A stretch of DNA of 9,947 bases from an uncultured Clostridium sp. (GCA_900553925.1 USFH01000079.1:1-9947), one strand, 5' to 3'. Positions 1 through 8,881 are shown, counted from the first letter of the stretch. Notes: generated from the letters alone by a model not told the origin. Translations and numbers: made by a program.

Positions 1-78
1 ATTGTAGATTGCTTCCTCCGCCTGATTCACTTCTGGAATCGGCGAAAAACGTTTCAATTCTTCTTCAAAATTAATCAT
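1..78 (-). CDS. Unidentified protein, N-terminal 26 residues only (runs off the left edge)
   Basis: An ATG at 76-78 opens a frame that stays open for 26 codons to the window edge. The visible peptide begins MINFEEELKRFSPIPEV and is acidic, with no signal peptide or membrane segment in the part seen. The start is well supported: GGGAGGAA lies upstream with a spacer of about 6 nt. It begins 20 bp after the folC stop codon on the same strand, so it is probably the last visible gene of the addB-addA-queF-folC run. I do not recognise a domain in so short a piece and assign no function. The gene itself looks real because of the Shine-Dalgarno site and the tight spacing. Confidence 0.7.
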   Translation of the reverse strand, partial: MINFEEELKRFSPIPEVNQAEEAIYN

Positions 79-98
79 AAGGTTCCTCCCATTGCAGC

Positions 99-1388
99 TT
101 AGGCAATGTCCTTTATCTTTCCTATCAGATATAACGAGCCCACGCAAAAAAGCATGCCATTCTCCGGATTGATTGAAGTATACGCCTGGGTAAAGCAGCT
201 GCGGATATCATCTTCCGCATATACATGCGTCGTATGCCCATATTTTTTTATTGCCTGACGGAACAAAGCTGCAATATATTCTGCTGATATCGCACGCACA
301 GAATCCAGCGAGGTCACATAGACCGCCTCCATCTCGAGTTCCGCCACCAAAGTATCAATCATCGGCTCGTAATCCTTATCTCCCGCCACAGCAAAAAGCA
401 ATGTTTTCTTCTTGTCCGGATAACACGCGTTCACGCTTTCCGCAAAACGCTCAATCGCACTTTCATTATGTGCACCATCAATGACCAGATTCTCCGCAAG
501 TACTTCCATACGCCCTGACCAGAAAAACCGGTCAAGCGCCTCCTGTATCTTCTCCTGGGCAATCGTCTCGCCAAGTAATTCATGGCATGCAGTGATTGCA
601 GTTACGGCATTATCCGCTTGATAGGTGGCCACACTATTAAGCCTCAAACCATTGTAACTATAATAGCGGCTGTAAGCCGAAAAATCAATGGTTTTATCTG
701 TAATTTCATCGATATTATATTCCACATTTGCGACATTTATTGCTTCTGCGGCAAGTGCAGATGCACGCTCTAGTACGACAGCATCTGCCTCAATATCACC
801 TGTATGATACACCACAGGAATGCCGGTCTTGATGATTCCCGCTTTTTCTCCGGCAATCTCTGTAATCGTCGTCCCGAGATATTTCATATGGTCTAATCCG
901 ATCTGTGTGATCACGGTAAGCACAGGCGCCAGCGTATTCGTTGCATCCAATCTTCCACCAAGTCCTGTTTCATAGATTACATAGTCGAGATCCATCTTCG
1001 CGAAATACACCGCTGCCATCGCAAACAGGAATTCAAAATACGACAGGTGCTGCAGGTTCTTCTGCACCGCCTGCTCACAGGCTGCACGCACAATTTGATA
1101 ACACCGGGTAAATTCTTCCTCCGTGATTCCTTCTATCCGCTCTGTAATAGAAACCAGATGCGGGGATGTGAAGGTTCGTACCCGGTATCCGCATACTGTA
1201 AGGATTTCCCGCATAAATAACACGGTAGAGCCTTTTCCGTTTGTTCCTGCCACATGAATTGCTTTGTGGGCAAGATGCGGATTCCCAAGTAACGCCAGCA
1301 CTGCCTCCAGATTTTCATTTCCGGACTTACTCGGTCCAAACAACGGAATCTGTTCAATATATTTTACTGCTTCCTCAAATTGATTCAT
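99..1388 (-). CDS. folC: Folylpolyglutamate synthase / dihydrofolate synthase family protein
   Basis: A cytoplasmic Mur-ligase-family enzyme that uses ATP to add glutamate to folates, and in bifunctional members to dihydropteroate, which keeps folates in the cell. At 429 aa it is full length. Visible motifs: P-loop HVAGTNGKGST (residues 45-55), TSPHL (74-78), YETGLGGRLDATN (139-151), IGLDHMKYLG (163-172), IAGEKAGIIK (178-187), SGRMEV (291-296) and IDGAHNESA (303-311), the last two in the C-terminal domain. Glu140, His167 and Lys182 correspond to the metal-binding Glu, His and the carbamylated Lys known in the Lactobacillus casei enzyme. The start is firm: an in-frame TGA sits 9 bp upstream of the ATG, and AGAAGGAAG precedes it, although its spacer of about 12 nt is long. 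It follows queF by 37-38 bp. Sequence alone does not show whether it has both activities or only the polyglutamylation one. No other folate genes are in view. Confidence 0.96.
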   Translation of the reverse strand: MNQFEEAVKYIEQIPLFGPSKSGNENLEAVLALLGNPHLAHKAIHVAGTNGKGSTVLFMREILTVCGYRVRTFTSPHLVSITERIEGITEEEFTRCYQIVRAACEQAVQKNLQHLSYFEFLFAMAAVYFAKMDLDYVIYETGLGGRLDATNTLAPVLTVITQIGLDHMKYLGTTITEIAGEKAGIIKTGIPVVYHTGDIEADAVVLERASALAAEAINVANVEYNIDEITDKTIDFSAYSRYYSYNGLRLNSVATYQADNAVTAITACHELLGETIAQEKIQEALDRFFWSGRMEVLAENLVIDGAHNESAIERFAESVNACYPDKKKTLLFAVAGDKDYEPMIDTLVAELEMEAVYVTSLDSVRAISAEYIAALFRQAIKKYGHTTHVYAEDDIRSCFTQAYTSINPENGMLFCVGSLYLIGKIKDIA

Positions 1389-1426
1389 AATCTGTCAACT
1401 TCCTTCTGTCCTTAAAGCATGTCCAA

Positions 1427-1921
1427 TTAGCGGTTGTCAACCTTCTCTGGATACAGATCGTGATGTACCAGCCGGTCATATGCAACCTGTTCCCAGTTTG
1501 TGCCTGGTCGTCCATAATTGCAATACGGGTCAATCGAGATACCTCCACGCGGAGTGAATTTTCCCCAGACCTCTATGTATTTTGGATCCATCACACGGAT
1601 TAAGTCCTTCATGATTGTGTTCACACAATCCTCATGAAAATCGCCATGATTCCGGAAACTGAACAAATACAGTTTCAGTGATTTACTCTCTACCATGCGC
1701 ACATCCGGCACATAGGAGATATAGATCGTTGCAAAATCCGGCTGTCCGGTGATCGGACAAAGACTTGTGAATTCCGGGCAGTTAAATTTTACAAAATAAT
1801 CGTTCTCCGGATGCTTATTCACAAATGTCTCGAGAATATCCGCCGAATAGTCCTGCGGATACTCGACATGCTGATTGCCAAGTAAGGAAATCCCTTTTGT
1901 TTCGTCTGTTGTTCTGGACAT
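1427..1921 (-). CDS. queF: NADPH-dependent 7-cyano-7-deazaguanine reductase (preQ0 reductase)
   Basis: QueF reduces the nitrile of preQ0 to the aminomethyl group of preQ1 using two NADPH, the last step before the base is inserted into tRNA by Tgt on the way to queuosine. It is a cytoplasmic tunneling-fold enzyme. The 164-aa length matches the short unimodular Bacillus type (about 165 aa). The catalytic Cys55 lies in TSLCPITGQPDF, Asp62 follows in the same segment, the QueF signature ESKSLKLYLFSF is at 78-89, and the substrate-binding His96-Glu97 pair is in HGDFHED. These positions agree with the numbering known for Bacillus subtilis QueF. The start is supported by GAGGTG five bases upstream. 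It lies 9 bp after addA and 37-38 bp before folC. No queC, queD, queE, tgt or queT gene, and no preQ1 riboswitch, is visible, so the gene is separated from the rest of its pathway here. Confidence 0.97.
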   Translation of the reverse strand: MSRTTDETKGISLLGNQHVEYPQDYSADILETFVNKHPENDYFVKFNCPEFTSLCPITGQPDFATIYISYVPDVRMVESKSLKLYLFSFRNHGDFHEDCVNTIMKDLIRVMDPKYIEVWGKFTPRGGISIDPYCNYGRPGTNWEQVAYDRLVHHDLYPEKVDNR

Positions 1922-1926
1922 TTTTT

Positions 1927-1933
1927 CACCTCA
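1927..1933 (-). promoter_or_regulatory. queF ribosome binding site overlapping the addA stop codon
   Basis: Read on the minus strand, the addA stop TGA runs straight into GGTG, giving a TGAGGTG Shine-Dalgarno site followed by five A residues and the queF ATG. The ribosome binding site of queF therefore uses the last bases of addA. This suggests that translation of queF is coupled to translation of addA, although coupling is inferred from the arrangement and not shown. Confidence 0.75.
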
Positions 1934-4900
1934 TACTCGTATCATTTTATTCAGATGGAAGGAATAAAAATATTTATCCTTCACTGGTTTGCCTGTTAAT
2001 TGTTCCACAACCTCTGCGTAAGATTCAATCTGCGCCCGGTATCTGGCAAGGAGTACCTCTTCACTTGCCGCATCTGTCTTATAATCCATCACGACAGCGG
2101 CATCTCCTTCGTAGAAATATGCATCAATAATTCCTTGTACAACCAAGATGTCATCGGTTTCCACATCATATACTTCTGCAGCCGGAATACCTGCCGAAAA
2201 CTGCCGTTCCTTAAACAGATTTCCGCAGCGCGCAGCTTCTATCATACGGCATCCAAGCTCTGATTGCAAGAATTTCATGATTCTTCCATCCGGAATCCGC
2301 GCAATCTCCGCATCTTCAAAGACTCCTTCTTTGCCAAACTCCTTCTTCAAGGCTTTGATCCTGTCAACCGTCAAGGTCTGTACATCGATTGTCTCGAACG
2401 GCAGCAGCTCCATGAATTTGTGCATCAGGGTTCCGTACGCAGATCCGGACAATTCAAGCTTTGGCTTCTTTGTTTTATCGTTCTTATCTGTTTTCTCTGT
2501 CTTTCCCGGTGCTTCCGGTTTCATTTGTGCCTGTTGGGTATCCTGCTTTGCAAATTCTGTTGCCACATCATATCCCTGTCCATCATACGCCTTCATCCGC
2601 TTGATATCCGAGATTGACATCTTCTGCGCAAGCTCAGTCATACGCATATATGGATATTCATACACAAAGCTTTCTGCCTCCTGCTTATAAAATGCGTCCG
2701 CAGTCATATCCGCAGCCTGCCTTTCAATATCCATGAGCGCAAGCTGCTGTTTCACCTGTTGTGGTGAAATTGCCGTGAGTATCTGTCCTTCGTTCCGGAT
2801 TTCGATTCGGATATTCTCCCCGGCACCACAAGGGGCTGGCAGCCTCCCATACCTCGTCATACATGCAAGCAGCTGGTTCAGATAGCAGGACGCATCTTTC
2901 CGGACAGAATATGGCAGTAGCAAAGTCTGTGTGTCATTCAAATAAGAGAAAGAGCCCATAACCCTTTCAAACTCACGCAGACATCCTGTCAGAATGAGTT
3001 TTTCTTTGGCACGCGTCATTGCCACATAGAGCACGCGCTGGCTTTCTGCCATCGCTTCTGCGTCCTCGAGCATAGCGTACATCTGGCGGATTGCCGTGTT
3101 GTACTTATATCGCCCAACCGGATACATCGCCATCGCGGCCAGATAATAATCCGGGTGTACCTGTACATTCTCCTGTGATTCCCGCTTATTGAAACGCTTC
3201 CCAAGTCCGGCAACAAACACAACCGGATATTCGAGTCCCTTACTCTTGTGGATACTCATAATCCGGACAACATCTTCCTCTTCGCTTAATGTACTCGCCT
3301 CCCCTTCATCCTGTGATATCAGCTTCAGCTTGTCCACATACTGCAGGAAAGAGAATAGTCCCTTATAATATCCATTTTCAAACTGAACTGCTTTATGTAA
3401 CAGCATGTCAATATTTGCCTTCCGGATATTACCTGCCGGCATCGCCATCGCATATTGATAATAGCCTGTCTCCTGCAGAAATTCCCAGATCAGGTCGGAT
3501 ACCGATACGTGCTTCTTCTCCTCTTTGAGCTTCCCGATCAGGGAAAGCAGACGTCTAAGCTTTGCAGCAATCTCCGTATCCTCCCATGTCTCCGCATAAT
3601 ATTCGCAGATCTCATACAGACACAGCTCCTGTTTTACCTTATTCCGGACTGATGCACACACAAGTGCAAGCTCGGACTCTGTCAGATCCCCGACCGGCGA
3701 CAACAGTACCGCAGACAGCGGAATATCCTGCCTGCTGTTGTCTACGACCGCGAGCATCGACATGATCACCTGAATCTCTACTGCCTGGAAATACCCCTTC
3801 GACTTATCGAGATGTACCGGGATTCCCTGTTCACTGAGCGCATTGTAGATCGTCTCTCCATAGCCCTTCAGGCTGCGTGCCAGAATGACAATATCCTTAT
3901 ATCGGATCTGCCGGTAACCGCCCTCGTCCTCATCGTACACAACCATATGCGACGTTTCATCCATCAGTTTTTTGATTCTGTCAGCTATCATATAGCCTTC
4001 AAGCAGATCACTTCCCGGATTGCCATATGACTCCAGTTGTTCTTTGGTAAGCGTGCCCGGATCTGCCGCATCTGCCACAAGCAGTTCCACATCTTCAAAG
4101 CTGTTTTTTCCTTCCGGCACCTCCGGGAACACCTTTCCCGGATTCAGCGCCTGTCTGCTGTCATATGTGATTTCCCCCAGATCCTCTCCCATCAGCTGAT
4201 AGAAGAAATAATTGATTGAATGCAGGCAGACCGCCCGCGAACGGAAATTATCGTTCAGCTCAATCTTGATCTCGTCTCCCTCATCCGAAAACCGCTTATA
4301 TTTGTTCACGAAGATCTCCGGTCTCGCCATACGGAACCGGTAGATACTCTGTTTGATATCACCGACCATAAACATATTGTTATCGCCCCGGTATCGTCCG
4401 GAAACCGCTGTCAGAATATCTTCCTGCAGATAGTTGCTGTCCTGATATTCATCGATATAGATTTCCTGATATCTTGCGGCGATCGTCTTCCCGATCTCTG
4501 TCGGCACTGCACAGCCATCCGCATCGTAACCGGCGCACACAAGCTTATACGCCATGTGGGATATATCTGAGAATTCCAATATCTTGCGTCTCTGCTTCTC
4601 CTGCATGAACCGCCCGATAAATTCCTCTGTGATATCGAGCAGTGGAAGCAGATATTCGCGCATATGCTGCATATCCGCCAGCACACGCTCTTCCTTCTGC
4701 CTGAAGCATCCAAGATTCTTCAGGTCAAATTCCGCCTTATACTGTGCCCGCATCTCCTTGCATTCCGCGATCAGCTCCGGATCTCCGCCCTTCTTCGCAG
4801 ACAGGCGCATCCAGCCCTCACTGAGTGCCTGTTTCATCGTACTGTAATCTGTTGCATGAAGGATATGCCCGAGCTTCTCCTTATCCGCCTCGAATTGTGG

Positions 4901-5650
4901 AATGTATTTTGCCGGTCCGTCCGGTTCCACGCACAGATCCATGCACTGCCGGACAAGTGTCAGTCCCGCCTGTGCACTCTTGTGCAGCAACGTGATCGTC
5001 GCCTGCATCCATGCAGCACCATTCAAGTCATCGACCGTCTCGATCTCAAGCCCTTTGCGTGCCTGTGCCAGATAACGGTCCGGATCGGGAAAGCTTGCGA
5101 TCTGCCGGTAGATGCGGTTGATGATGTTCTTCAGATCATCATCACTTTTTCCGTTTCCGAACAGATTCAGCAAAAGTGCGAATGCTTCCGCACCCCCATC
5201 CTTTAACTGCTCGTACTTCTCCTCGAACAGTGCGTCAAGCACCTCGTATTTGAGCATCTCCAGCATCCCCGGATCGCCGATTCCTATCGACGGATCCAGA
5301 TCAAGGTTACTGAAATACTCCTTCACAATGCCGAGGCAGAAGCTGTCAATCGTTGTGATATCCGCACTCTGCACAAGTACATTCTGCTTCGCAATATGCT
5401 CGGATTCCGGGAATTTTTCCTGTGCCTCATCTAATTTTTTGCGCAGTTTCTCGCGCATCTGTGCCGCTGCCGACTTCGTGAAGGTCACGACCAGAAACTG
5501 ATTGATATCGACCGGATGCTCCGGGTCTACAACCTTCTTGTAGATGCGTTCCACCAGCGTTGCGGTCTTGCCTGAACCTGCAGCCGCGGATACAAGGATT
5601 GTTTTACCGCGTTCATTTATTACTTTTTCCTGTTTTTCTGTCCATGGCAT
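1931..5650 (-). CDS. addA: ATP-dependent helicase/nuclease subunit A (AddA)
   Basis: AddA is the 3'-5' superfamily 1A motor of the AddAB complex, which unwinds and degrades double-strand break ends until Chi and then loads RecA. At 1239 aa it has normal family length. UvrD-like helicase motifs in order: TEKQEKVI (Q motif, 4-11), AAAGSGKT Walker A (22-29), VVTFTKSAAAQM (Ia, 54-65), TTIDSFCL (99-106), IYIDEYQDS (Walker B, 397-405), MVGDIKQSIYRFR (III, 428-440), LNDNFRSR (IV, 465-472), IMSIHKSKGLEYPVVF (V, 797-812) and RVLYVAMTRAKEKL (VI, 872-885). The C-terminal RecB-type nuclease domain shows GTLMHKFME (His1077), Asp1176, VVMDYKTD (Asp1189, Lys1191) and QIESY (Gln1207, Tyr1211), so the nuclease looks active. 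A lysine-rich, probably disordered stretch (about 1036-1067) joins the two parts. The ATG start overlaps the end of addB by 31 bp; GAGGGAG inside addB is its likely ribosome site, with a long spacer of about 11 nt. No upstream in-frame start is visible. Confidence 0.97.
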   Translation of the reverse strand: MPWTEKQEKVINERGKTILVSAAAGSGKTATLVERIYKKVVDPEHPVDINQFLVVTFTKSAAAQMREKLRKKLDEAQEKFPESEHIAKQNVLVQSADITTIDSFCLGIVKEYFSNLDLDPSIGIGDPGMLEMLKYEVLDALFEEKYEQLKDGGAEAFALLLNLFGNGKSDDDLKNIINRIYRQIASFPDPDRYLAQARKGLEIETVDDLNGAAWMQATITLLHKSAQAGLTLVRQCMDLCVEPDGPAKYIPQFEADKEKLGHILHATDYSTMKQALSEGWMRLSAKKGGDPELIAECKEMRAQYKAEFDLKNLGCFRQKEERVLADMQHMREYLLPLLDITEEFIGRFMQEKQRRKILEFSDISHMAYKLVCAGYDADGCAVPTEIGKTIAARYQEIYIDEYQDSNYLQEDILTAVSGRYRGDNNMFMVGDIKQSIYRFRMARPEIFVNKYKRFSDEGDEIKIELNDNFRSRAVCLHSINYFFYQLMGEDLGEITYDSRQALNPGKVFPEVPEGKNSFEDVELLVADAADPGTLTKEQLESYGNPGSDLLEGYMIADRIKKLMDETSHMVVYDEDEGGYRQIRYKDIVILARSLKGYGETIYNALSEQGIPVHLDKSKGYFQAVEIQVIMSMLAVVDNSRQDIPLSAVLLSPVGDLTESELALVCASVRNKVKQELCLYEICEYYAETWEDTEIAAKLRRLLSLIGKLKEEKKHVSVSDLIWEFLQETGYYQYAMAMPAGNIRKANIDMLLHKAVQFENGYYKGLFSFLQYVDKLKLISQDEGEASTLSEEEDVVRIMSIHKSKGLEYPVVFVAGLGKRFNKRESQENVQVHPDYYLAAMAMYPVGRYKYNTAIRQMYAMLEDAEAMAESQRVLYVAMTRAKEKLILTGCLREFERVMGSFSYLNDTQTLLLPYSVRKDASCYLNQLLACMTRYGRLPAPCGAGENIRIEIRNEGQILTAISPQQVKQQLALMDIERQAADMTADAFYKQEAESFVYEYPYMRMTELAQKMSISDIKRMKAYDGQGYDVATEFAKQDTQQAQMKPEAPGKTEKTDKNDKTKKPKLELSGSAYGTLMHKFMELLPFETIDVQTLTVDRIKALKKEFGKEGVFEDAEIARIPDGRIMKFLQSELGCRMIEAARCGNLFKERQFSAGIPAAEVYDVETDDILVVQGIIDAYFYEGDAAVVMDYKTDAASEEVLLARYRAQIESYAEVVEQLTGKPVKDKYFYSFHLNKMIRV

Positions 5651-8600
5651 AGCTTCTGCATCTCCCTCAGTACCAATTCTTTCTCTTCCGCACTACGTTT
5701 TACACTCTGAAAATGATTCTGTCCATACTTCTCATCAAACCTGCATACATCCTTATACGCGCAATAATCGCAGGTTGTTGTCTGTCCTTCCCGCTTCGGG
5801 TTCTTCGCGATTTCTCCCGCCTTGATCTGAGCAGCGAGCATGCCTGCCTTATAATCCGCATACTCTATGATCGTGTCAAAATCATCCACATCCTCTCTCG
5901 AAATACCGGCATAGACAAGTTTCTTATTTCTTGCCTGTTCCGCCGCATCGATCGTCTCGGCTTCCACATACGGATCCTGCATATGATAATAGTACATGCC
6001 CTCCGCAAGCACACGGTATTCCTGCAATGCTCCGTCATTATATGCCTCCTGCACAAGCGCAGTCATCACACCTGTATACATCGCAAGCTGAAGTTCAAGT
6101 CCATCATACACCTTGCCAATGTCAAATCTGTGTTCTCCCGATTTATAATCAATCACGCGAAGGCGGATCGTCTTGTCTGCTTCATCCACATATATATCAC
6201 TCCGGTCCACTACGCCCCGCAGGTCAAATTCTTCTCCATCTGCGGAGATTGTCTTCCTGAATTTGTACTCCAAAAAACGCGGTCTGTAATCATCCGTCAT
6301 TAAAGCCTGCAGGTTCCGAACCGTCCGCTTCCCTACACGAACCAGACTGTTCAATAGCACTACATACTGCCCTTCGTCGATTTCCTGCCCCTCGTATTCC
6401 TTCTCGAAGCTCTGTCTTACGCATTCCTCTGTCTTTGCATCACGCCATGCATCCTCCAGCGTATCCCATTGGTTAGCACGTTCATCCCGCACACAGGCGA
6501 ACAACTTCTCCATTGCCTCATGAAGGATAATACCAATATTCCGGTTCTCGATTCCATGTACCTGCCGTTCTGACAACCTTAGAATATAACGCAGATAAAA
6601 TGCATATGCACATTTTGCGTATTGTTCCAGTTTCGATACGGACATTGACATATCCCGAAGCCGGATCAACTGTGCTGCTTCTTTCGTCAACTGATCCGGA
6701 ATATTCTTATAACGCATTGCCCGCGTAATCCGGTCTAACAACTCAGTATCTCCGATATCAAGATACAATTTATACATCTGCAATGTACGTTCCTTATGCG
6801 TCATGTCACCCGCAAGCAGCTCCTGCATTCCCATGACAAGCATTTCGATTCCGGACTGCCGCGTCTCAAACATGCCGGCTGCATCTGCCCTCCTCTTCAC
6901 AGAGAGCTTCGGGAATATCCGGCGGATCCGTTCAAGAATATACGACGGGCGCATCGTATCGTTAGACAGATTCAGATTCACATAAGATAATCTCAGACCA
7001 TCTGACGGTTTCGTCATATTCTGATACAGATAGAATTGTTCCGTATAGCTGTTCGCCTGCTCGGTCGGTGCAAGATCGACCCCAAGTGCCTGCAGACGTT
7101 CCTTCTCCCTGTCATTGATAATCTGGCATCTGCCTGCCCGCTTCGGGATCACACCATCATTCACGCCGACAATGAATAATATCCGGATATCCGACAGTCT
7201 GGTTCTCGTAATATCACCCACTACAAGCATATCCAGTTTCGACGGAATCACGCCCAGACTTACATCCTTCATTCCGACCGCAAATAATTCCGCAAATTCC
7301 GTTGCATCGACCAGTTCCTCCGGCATGATCTCCTGCATCTTATCAAAGATTGCCCGTACCTTCTCATATAGATCATCGCCCTGAAACTGATCTGCAAAGC
7401 CAAGCTGATCCATCCATTGCAGCATCGCATCTGCACAAGCCGCAATCTTCTTTTTCTTTCCGGACAATGCTTTATATACCGGTTTTAAGACATCCATGAC
7501 GACCGAGCGATACTGTTCCATTGATGTATCCTCACCGTTCTTAAACGTCTGGCTCCAGCTTCGGTAGCCTTTCCGTCCGCGTGCGAGAACATAGTTCTCA
7601 AGCTGTTCGGTTTCTTCCTGCTCAAGTTCTCTTACAACACCGGATTTGAGGAACGAGAACACACTGTCATAGCTGAAATTCTCTTCCACTACACGGAATG
7701 CATGTGTCAGTGCTTCCACACACGGGTGATTACGCACCGGCTTGACCATATCAATAAAATACGGAATCCCATACATCGGAAATACACGGTCACATACATC
7801 TGCAGTTTCCTCGAGATTACCGCTTACCACCGCAATCTCACGATACCGGTATCCCTGTTTGATCACTAGCTCACGGATCTGTGCTGCCACCCCCGCAAGC
7901 TCCTGTACAGGATTATCATAGACCGTAATCTGCAGATCCGATATATCGGCACGCCACTCCCTGTATGGATACCGGAACAGATTCTGCTCAAGATGCGCAA
8001 GCGGGTGATCCTTCTTCCACCTTCTGCAGCCATCTGCTCCGAGGAACATGATATCTTCCACTACGACCTGCTCCCGCTCTGCCTCAACGAGCAGACGGTC
8101 GATCGTCTGTTTGGTCAGTGCAAACAACTCATGCTCCGCGAGAGCTTTCTTCTTATAAGACTTCTCGTCGATCGTAAGCAGTACTGTAACACTCTTTGCC
8201 CGCCTCAGGAGAACAGAAATCAGGTTCATCTGGATCGGCGTAAATCCGGTAAATCCATCAAGCACGATATCGCTTTCCGCAATCAGTCCGGACCGTTCTG
8301 CCGCCTGTGCCAGCAGCTCCAGCATCTGCTCTGCGACAATAAAATTCTTTCCCTTCTTCTCCTCAAATGTCTCAAATATCTGAATCATATCCTTCAGCTT
8401 TCTTGCAAGCACACCATCTTCCCCGGATGCATCCATCTGCTTTACCGCTTCCAATAGTCTTTCCCTCGGCACGTCATACTGATAAAGCTCAGACATCAGC
8501 GACTTCACTTCATCGATAAATCCCATCTTCGAGAGGCTCCCCGCATATAAAGACAGCTCATCCTTCTTTTCCTCTGCCGCAAGGCGCAGCAGCATGGACT

Positions 8601-8871
8601 TGCCAAAATCCTCCAGCACTTTCGTTGGCCTGATGTGCAGCTCATCGAACAGCCGGTATGCCAGACGTGTAAAACCGATCACATCGATCTGGAAGCTTCC
8701 CCCTCGTGGATGCTTCTTCACGAGCTTGCGCTGGATTTCAAGGGAATACTGTTCCGGAACAAGTACAATATAATTACAATGCTCATCCTCCATCGTCCGT
8801 CTTATAATTTTGTCATATATGTATTCTGACTTACCTGCACCACTTGGTCCAAGAATCAACTGTAATGCCAT
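5620..8871 (-). CDS. addB: ATP-dependent helicase/nuclease subunit B (AddB)
   Basis: AddB is the second subunit of AddAB; in the studied Bacillus enzyme it carries an inactive helicase fold that recognises Chi, a nuclease domain that cuts the 5'-ended strand, and a 4Fe-4S cluster. The ATG at 8869-8871 gives 1083 aa, slightly shorter than the Bacillus protein (about 1166). Visible features: Walker A GPSGAGKS (residues 8-15), VLVPEQYSLEIQRK near 36-49, a DITRTR segment near 553-558, and a RecB-type nuclease domain with ILHEAME (His784), LRGVVDRSD (Asp889), VIDYKSG (Asp908, Lys910) and QLAMY (Gln928, Tyr932). Cluster cysteines are Cys754 (YAKCAYAF) and Cys1034, Cys1037, Cys1043 (TCDYCAYKDVCRF), the same C-x2-C-x5-C spacing as in Bacillus. 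A TTG twelve bases upstream is also open, but lies in the Shine-Dalgarno site and is rejected as the start. The 3' end overlaps addA by 31 bp. Confidence 0.96.
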   Translation of the reverse strand: MALQLILGPSGAGKSEYIYDKIIRRTMEDEHCNYIVLVPEQYSLEIQRKLVKKHPRGGSFQIDVIGFTRLAYRLFDELHIRPTKVLEDFGKSMLLRLAAEEKKDELSLYAGSLSKMGFIDEVKSLMSELYQYDVPRERLLEAVKQMDASGEDGVLARKLKDMIQIFETFEEKKGKNFIVAEQMLELLAQAAERSGLIAESDIVLDGFTGFTPIQMNLISVLLRRAKSVTVLLTIDEKSYKKKALAEHELFALTKQTIDRLLVEAEREQVVVEDIMFLGADGCRRWKKDHPLAHLEQNLFRYPYREWRADISDLQITVYDNPVQELAGVAAQIRELVIKQGYRYREIAVVSGNLEETADVCDRVFPMYGIPYFIDMVKPVRNHPCVEALTHAFRVVEENFSYDSVFSFLKSGVVRELEQEETEQLENYVLARGRKGYRSWSQTFKNGEDTSMEQYRSVVMDVLKPVYKALSGKKKKIAACADAMLQWMDQLGFADQFQGDDLYEKVRAIFDKMQEIMPEELVDATEFAELFAVGMKDVSLGVIPSKLDMLVVGDITRTRLSDIRILFIVGVNDGVIPKRAGRCQIINDREKERLQALGVDLAPTEQANSYTEQFYLYQNMTKPSDGLRLSYVNLNLSNDTMRPSYILERIRRIFPKLSVKRRADAAGMFETRQSGIEMLVMGMQELLAGDMTHKERTLQMYKLYLDIGDTELLDRITRAMRYKNIPDQLTKEAAQLIRLRDMSMSVSKLEQYAKCAYAFYLRYILRLSERQVHGIENRNIGIILHEAMEKLFACVRDERANQWDTLEDAWRDAKTEECVRQSFEKEYEGQEIDEGQYVVLLNSLVRVGKRTVRNLQALMTDDYRPRFLEYKFRKTISADGEEFDLRGVVDRSDIYVDEADKTIRLRVIDYKSGEHRFDIGKVYDGLELQLAMYTGVMTALVQEAYNDGALQEYRVLAEGMYYYHMQDPYVEAETIDAAEQARNKKLVYAGISREDVDDFDTIIEYADYKAGMLAAQIKAGEIAKNPKREGQTTTCDYCAYKDVCRFDEKYGQNHFQSVKRSAEEKELVLREMQKLCHGQKNRKK

Positions 8872-8875
8872 AGTT

Positions 8876-8881
8876 TCCTCC
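8876..8881 (-). promoter_or_regulatory. Ribosome binding site that fixes the addB start
   Basis: GGAGGA on the minus strand, followed by a short AACT spacer and then the ATG at 8869-8871, is a near-perfect Shine-Dalgarno site. It sets the start of addB at this ATG. The frame also extends to a TTG at 8881-8883, but the G of that codon is the first G of this site, so a ribosome positioned here would initiate at the ATG. Confidence 0.85.

Noticed and set aside
1389..1440. Two TTGACA-like -35 boxes near the queF-folC junction on the minus strand
   Set aside because: No acceptable -10 box is found 16-18 bp downstream of either one; the best candidate matches the consensus at only two positions. 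folC is better explained as part of the operon.
1922..1960. Possible preQ1 riboswitch before queF
   Set aside because: Only 9 bp separate queF from addA, and no preQ1 aptamer-like hairpin with an A-rich tail is visible.
2148..2690. Long plus-strand open frame of 180 codons
   Set aside because: It lies wholly antisense to the AddA nuclease region, has no recognisable domain, and its Ser/Cys/Ile-rich composition is typical of the complement of a real gene.
4664..5206. Plus-strand open frame of 180 codons
   Set aside because: It is antisense to the AddA helicase domain, shows no family motif and has a Cys/Arg/His-rich shadow composition.
5713..6303. Plus-strand open frame of 196 codons, the longest antisense frame
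   Set aside because: It is antisense to the AddB nuclease and cluster-binding region, whose conserved residues explain the sequence. The predicted protein has hydrophobic patches but no coherent domain.
7993..8457. Plus-strand open frame of 154 codons
   Set aside because: It is antisense to AddB, with no convincing motif and no promoter that would set it apart.
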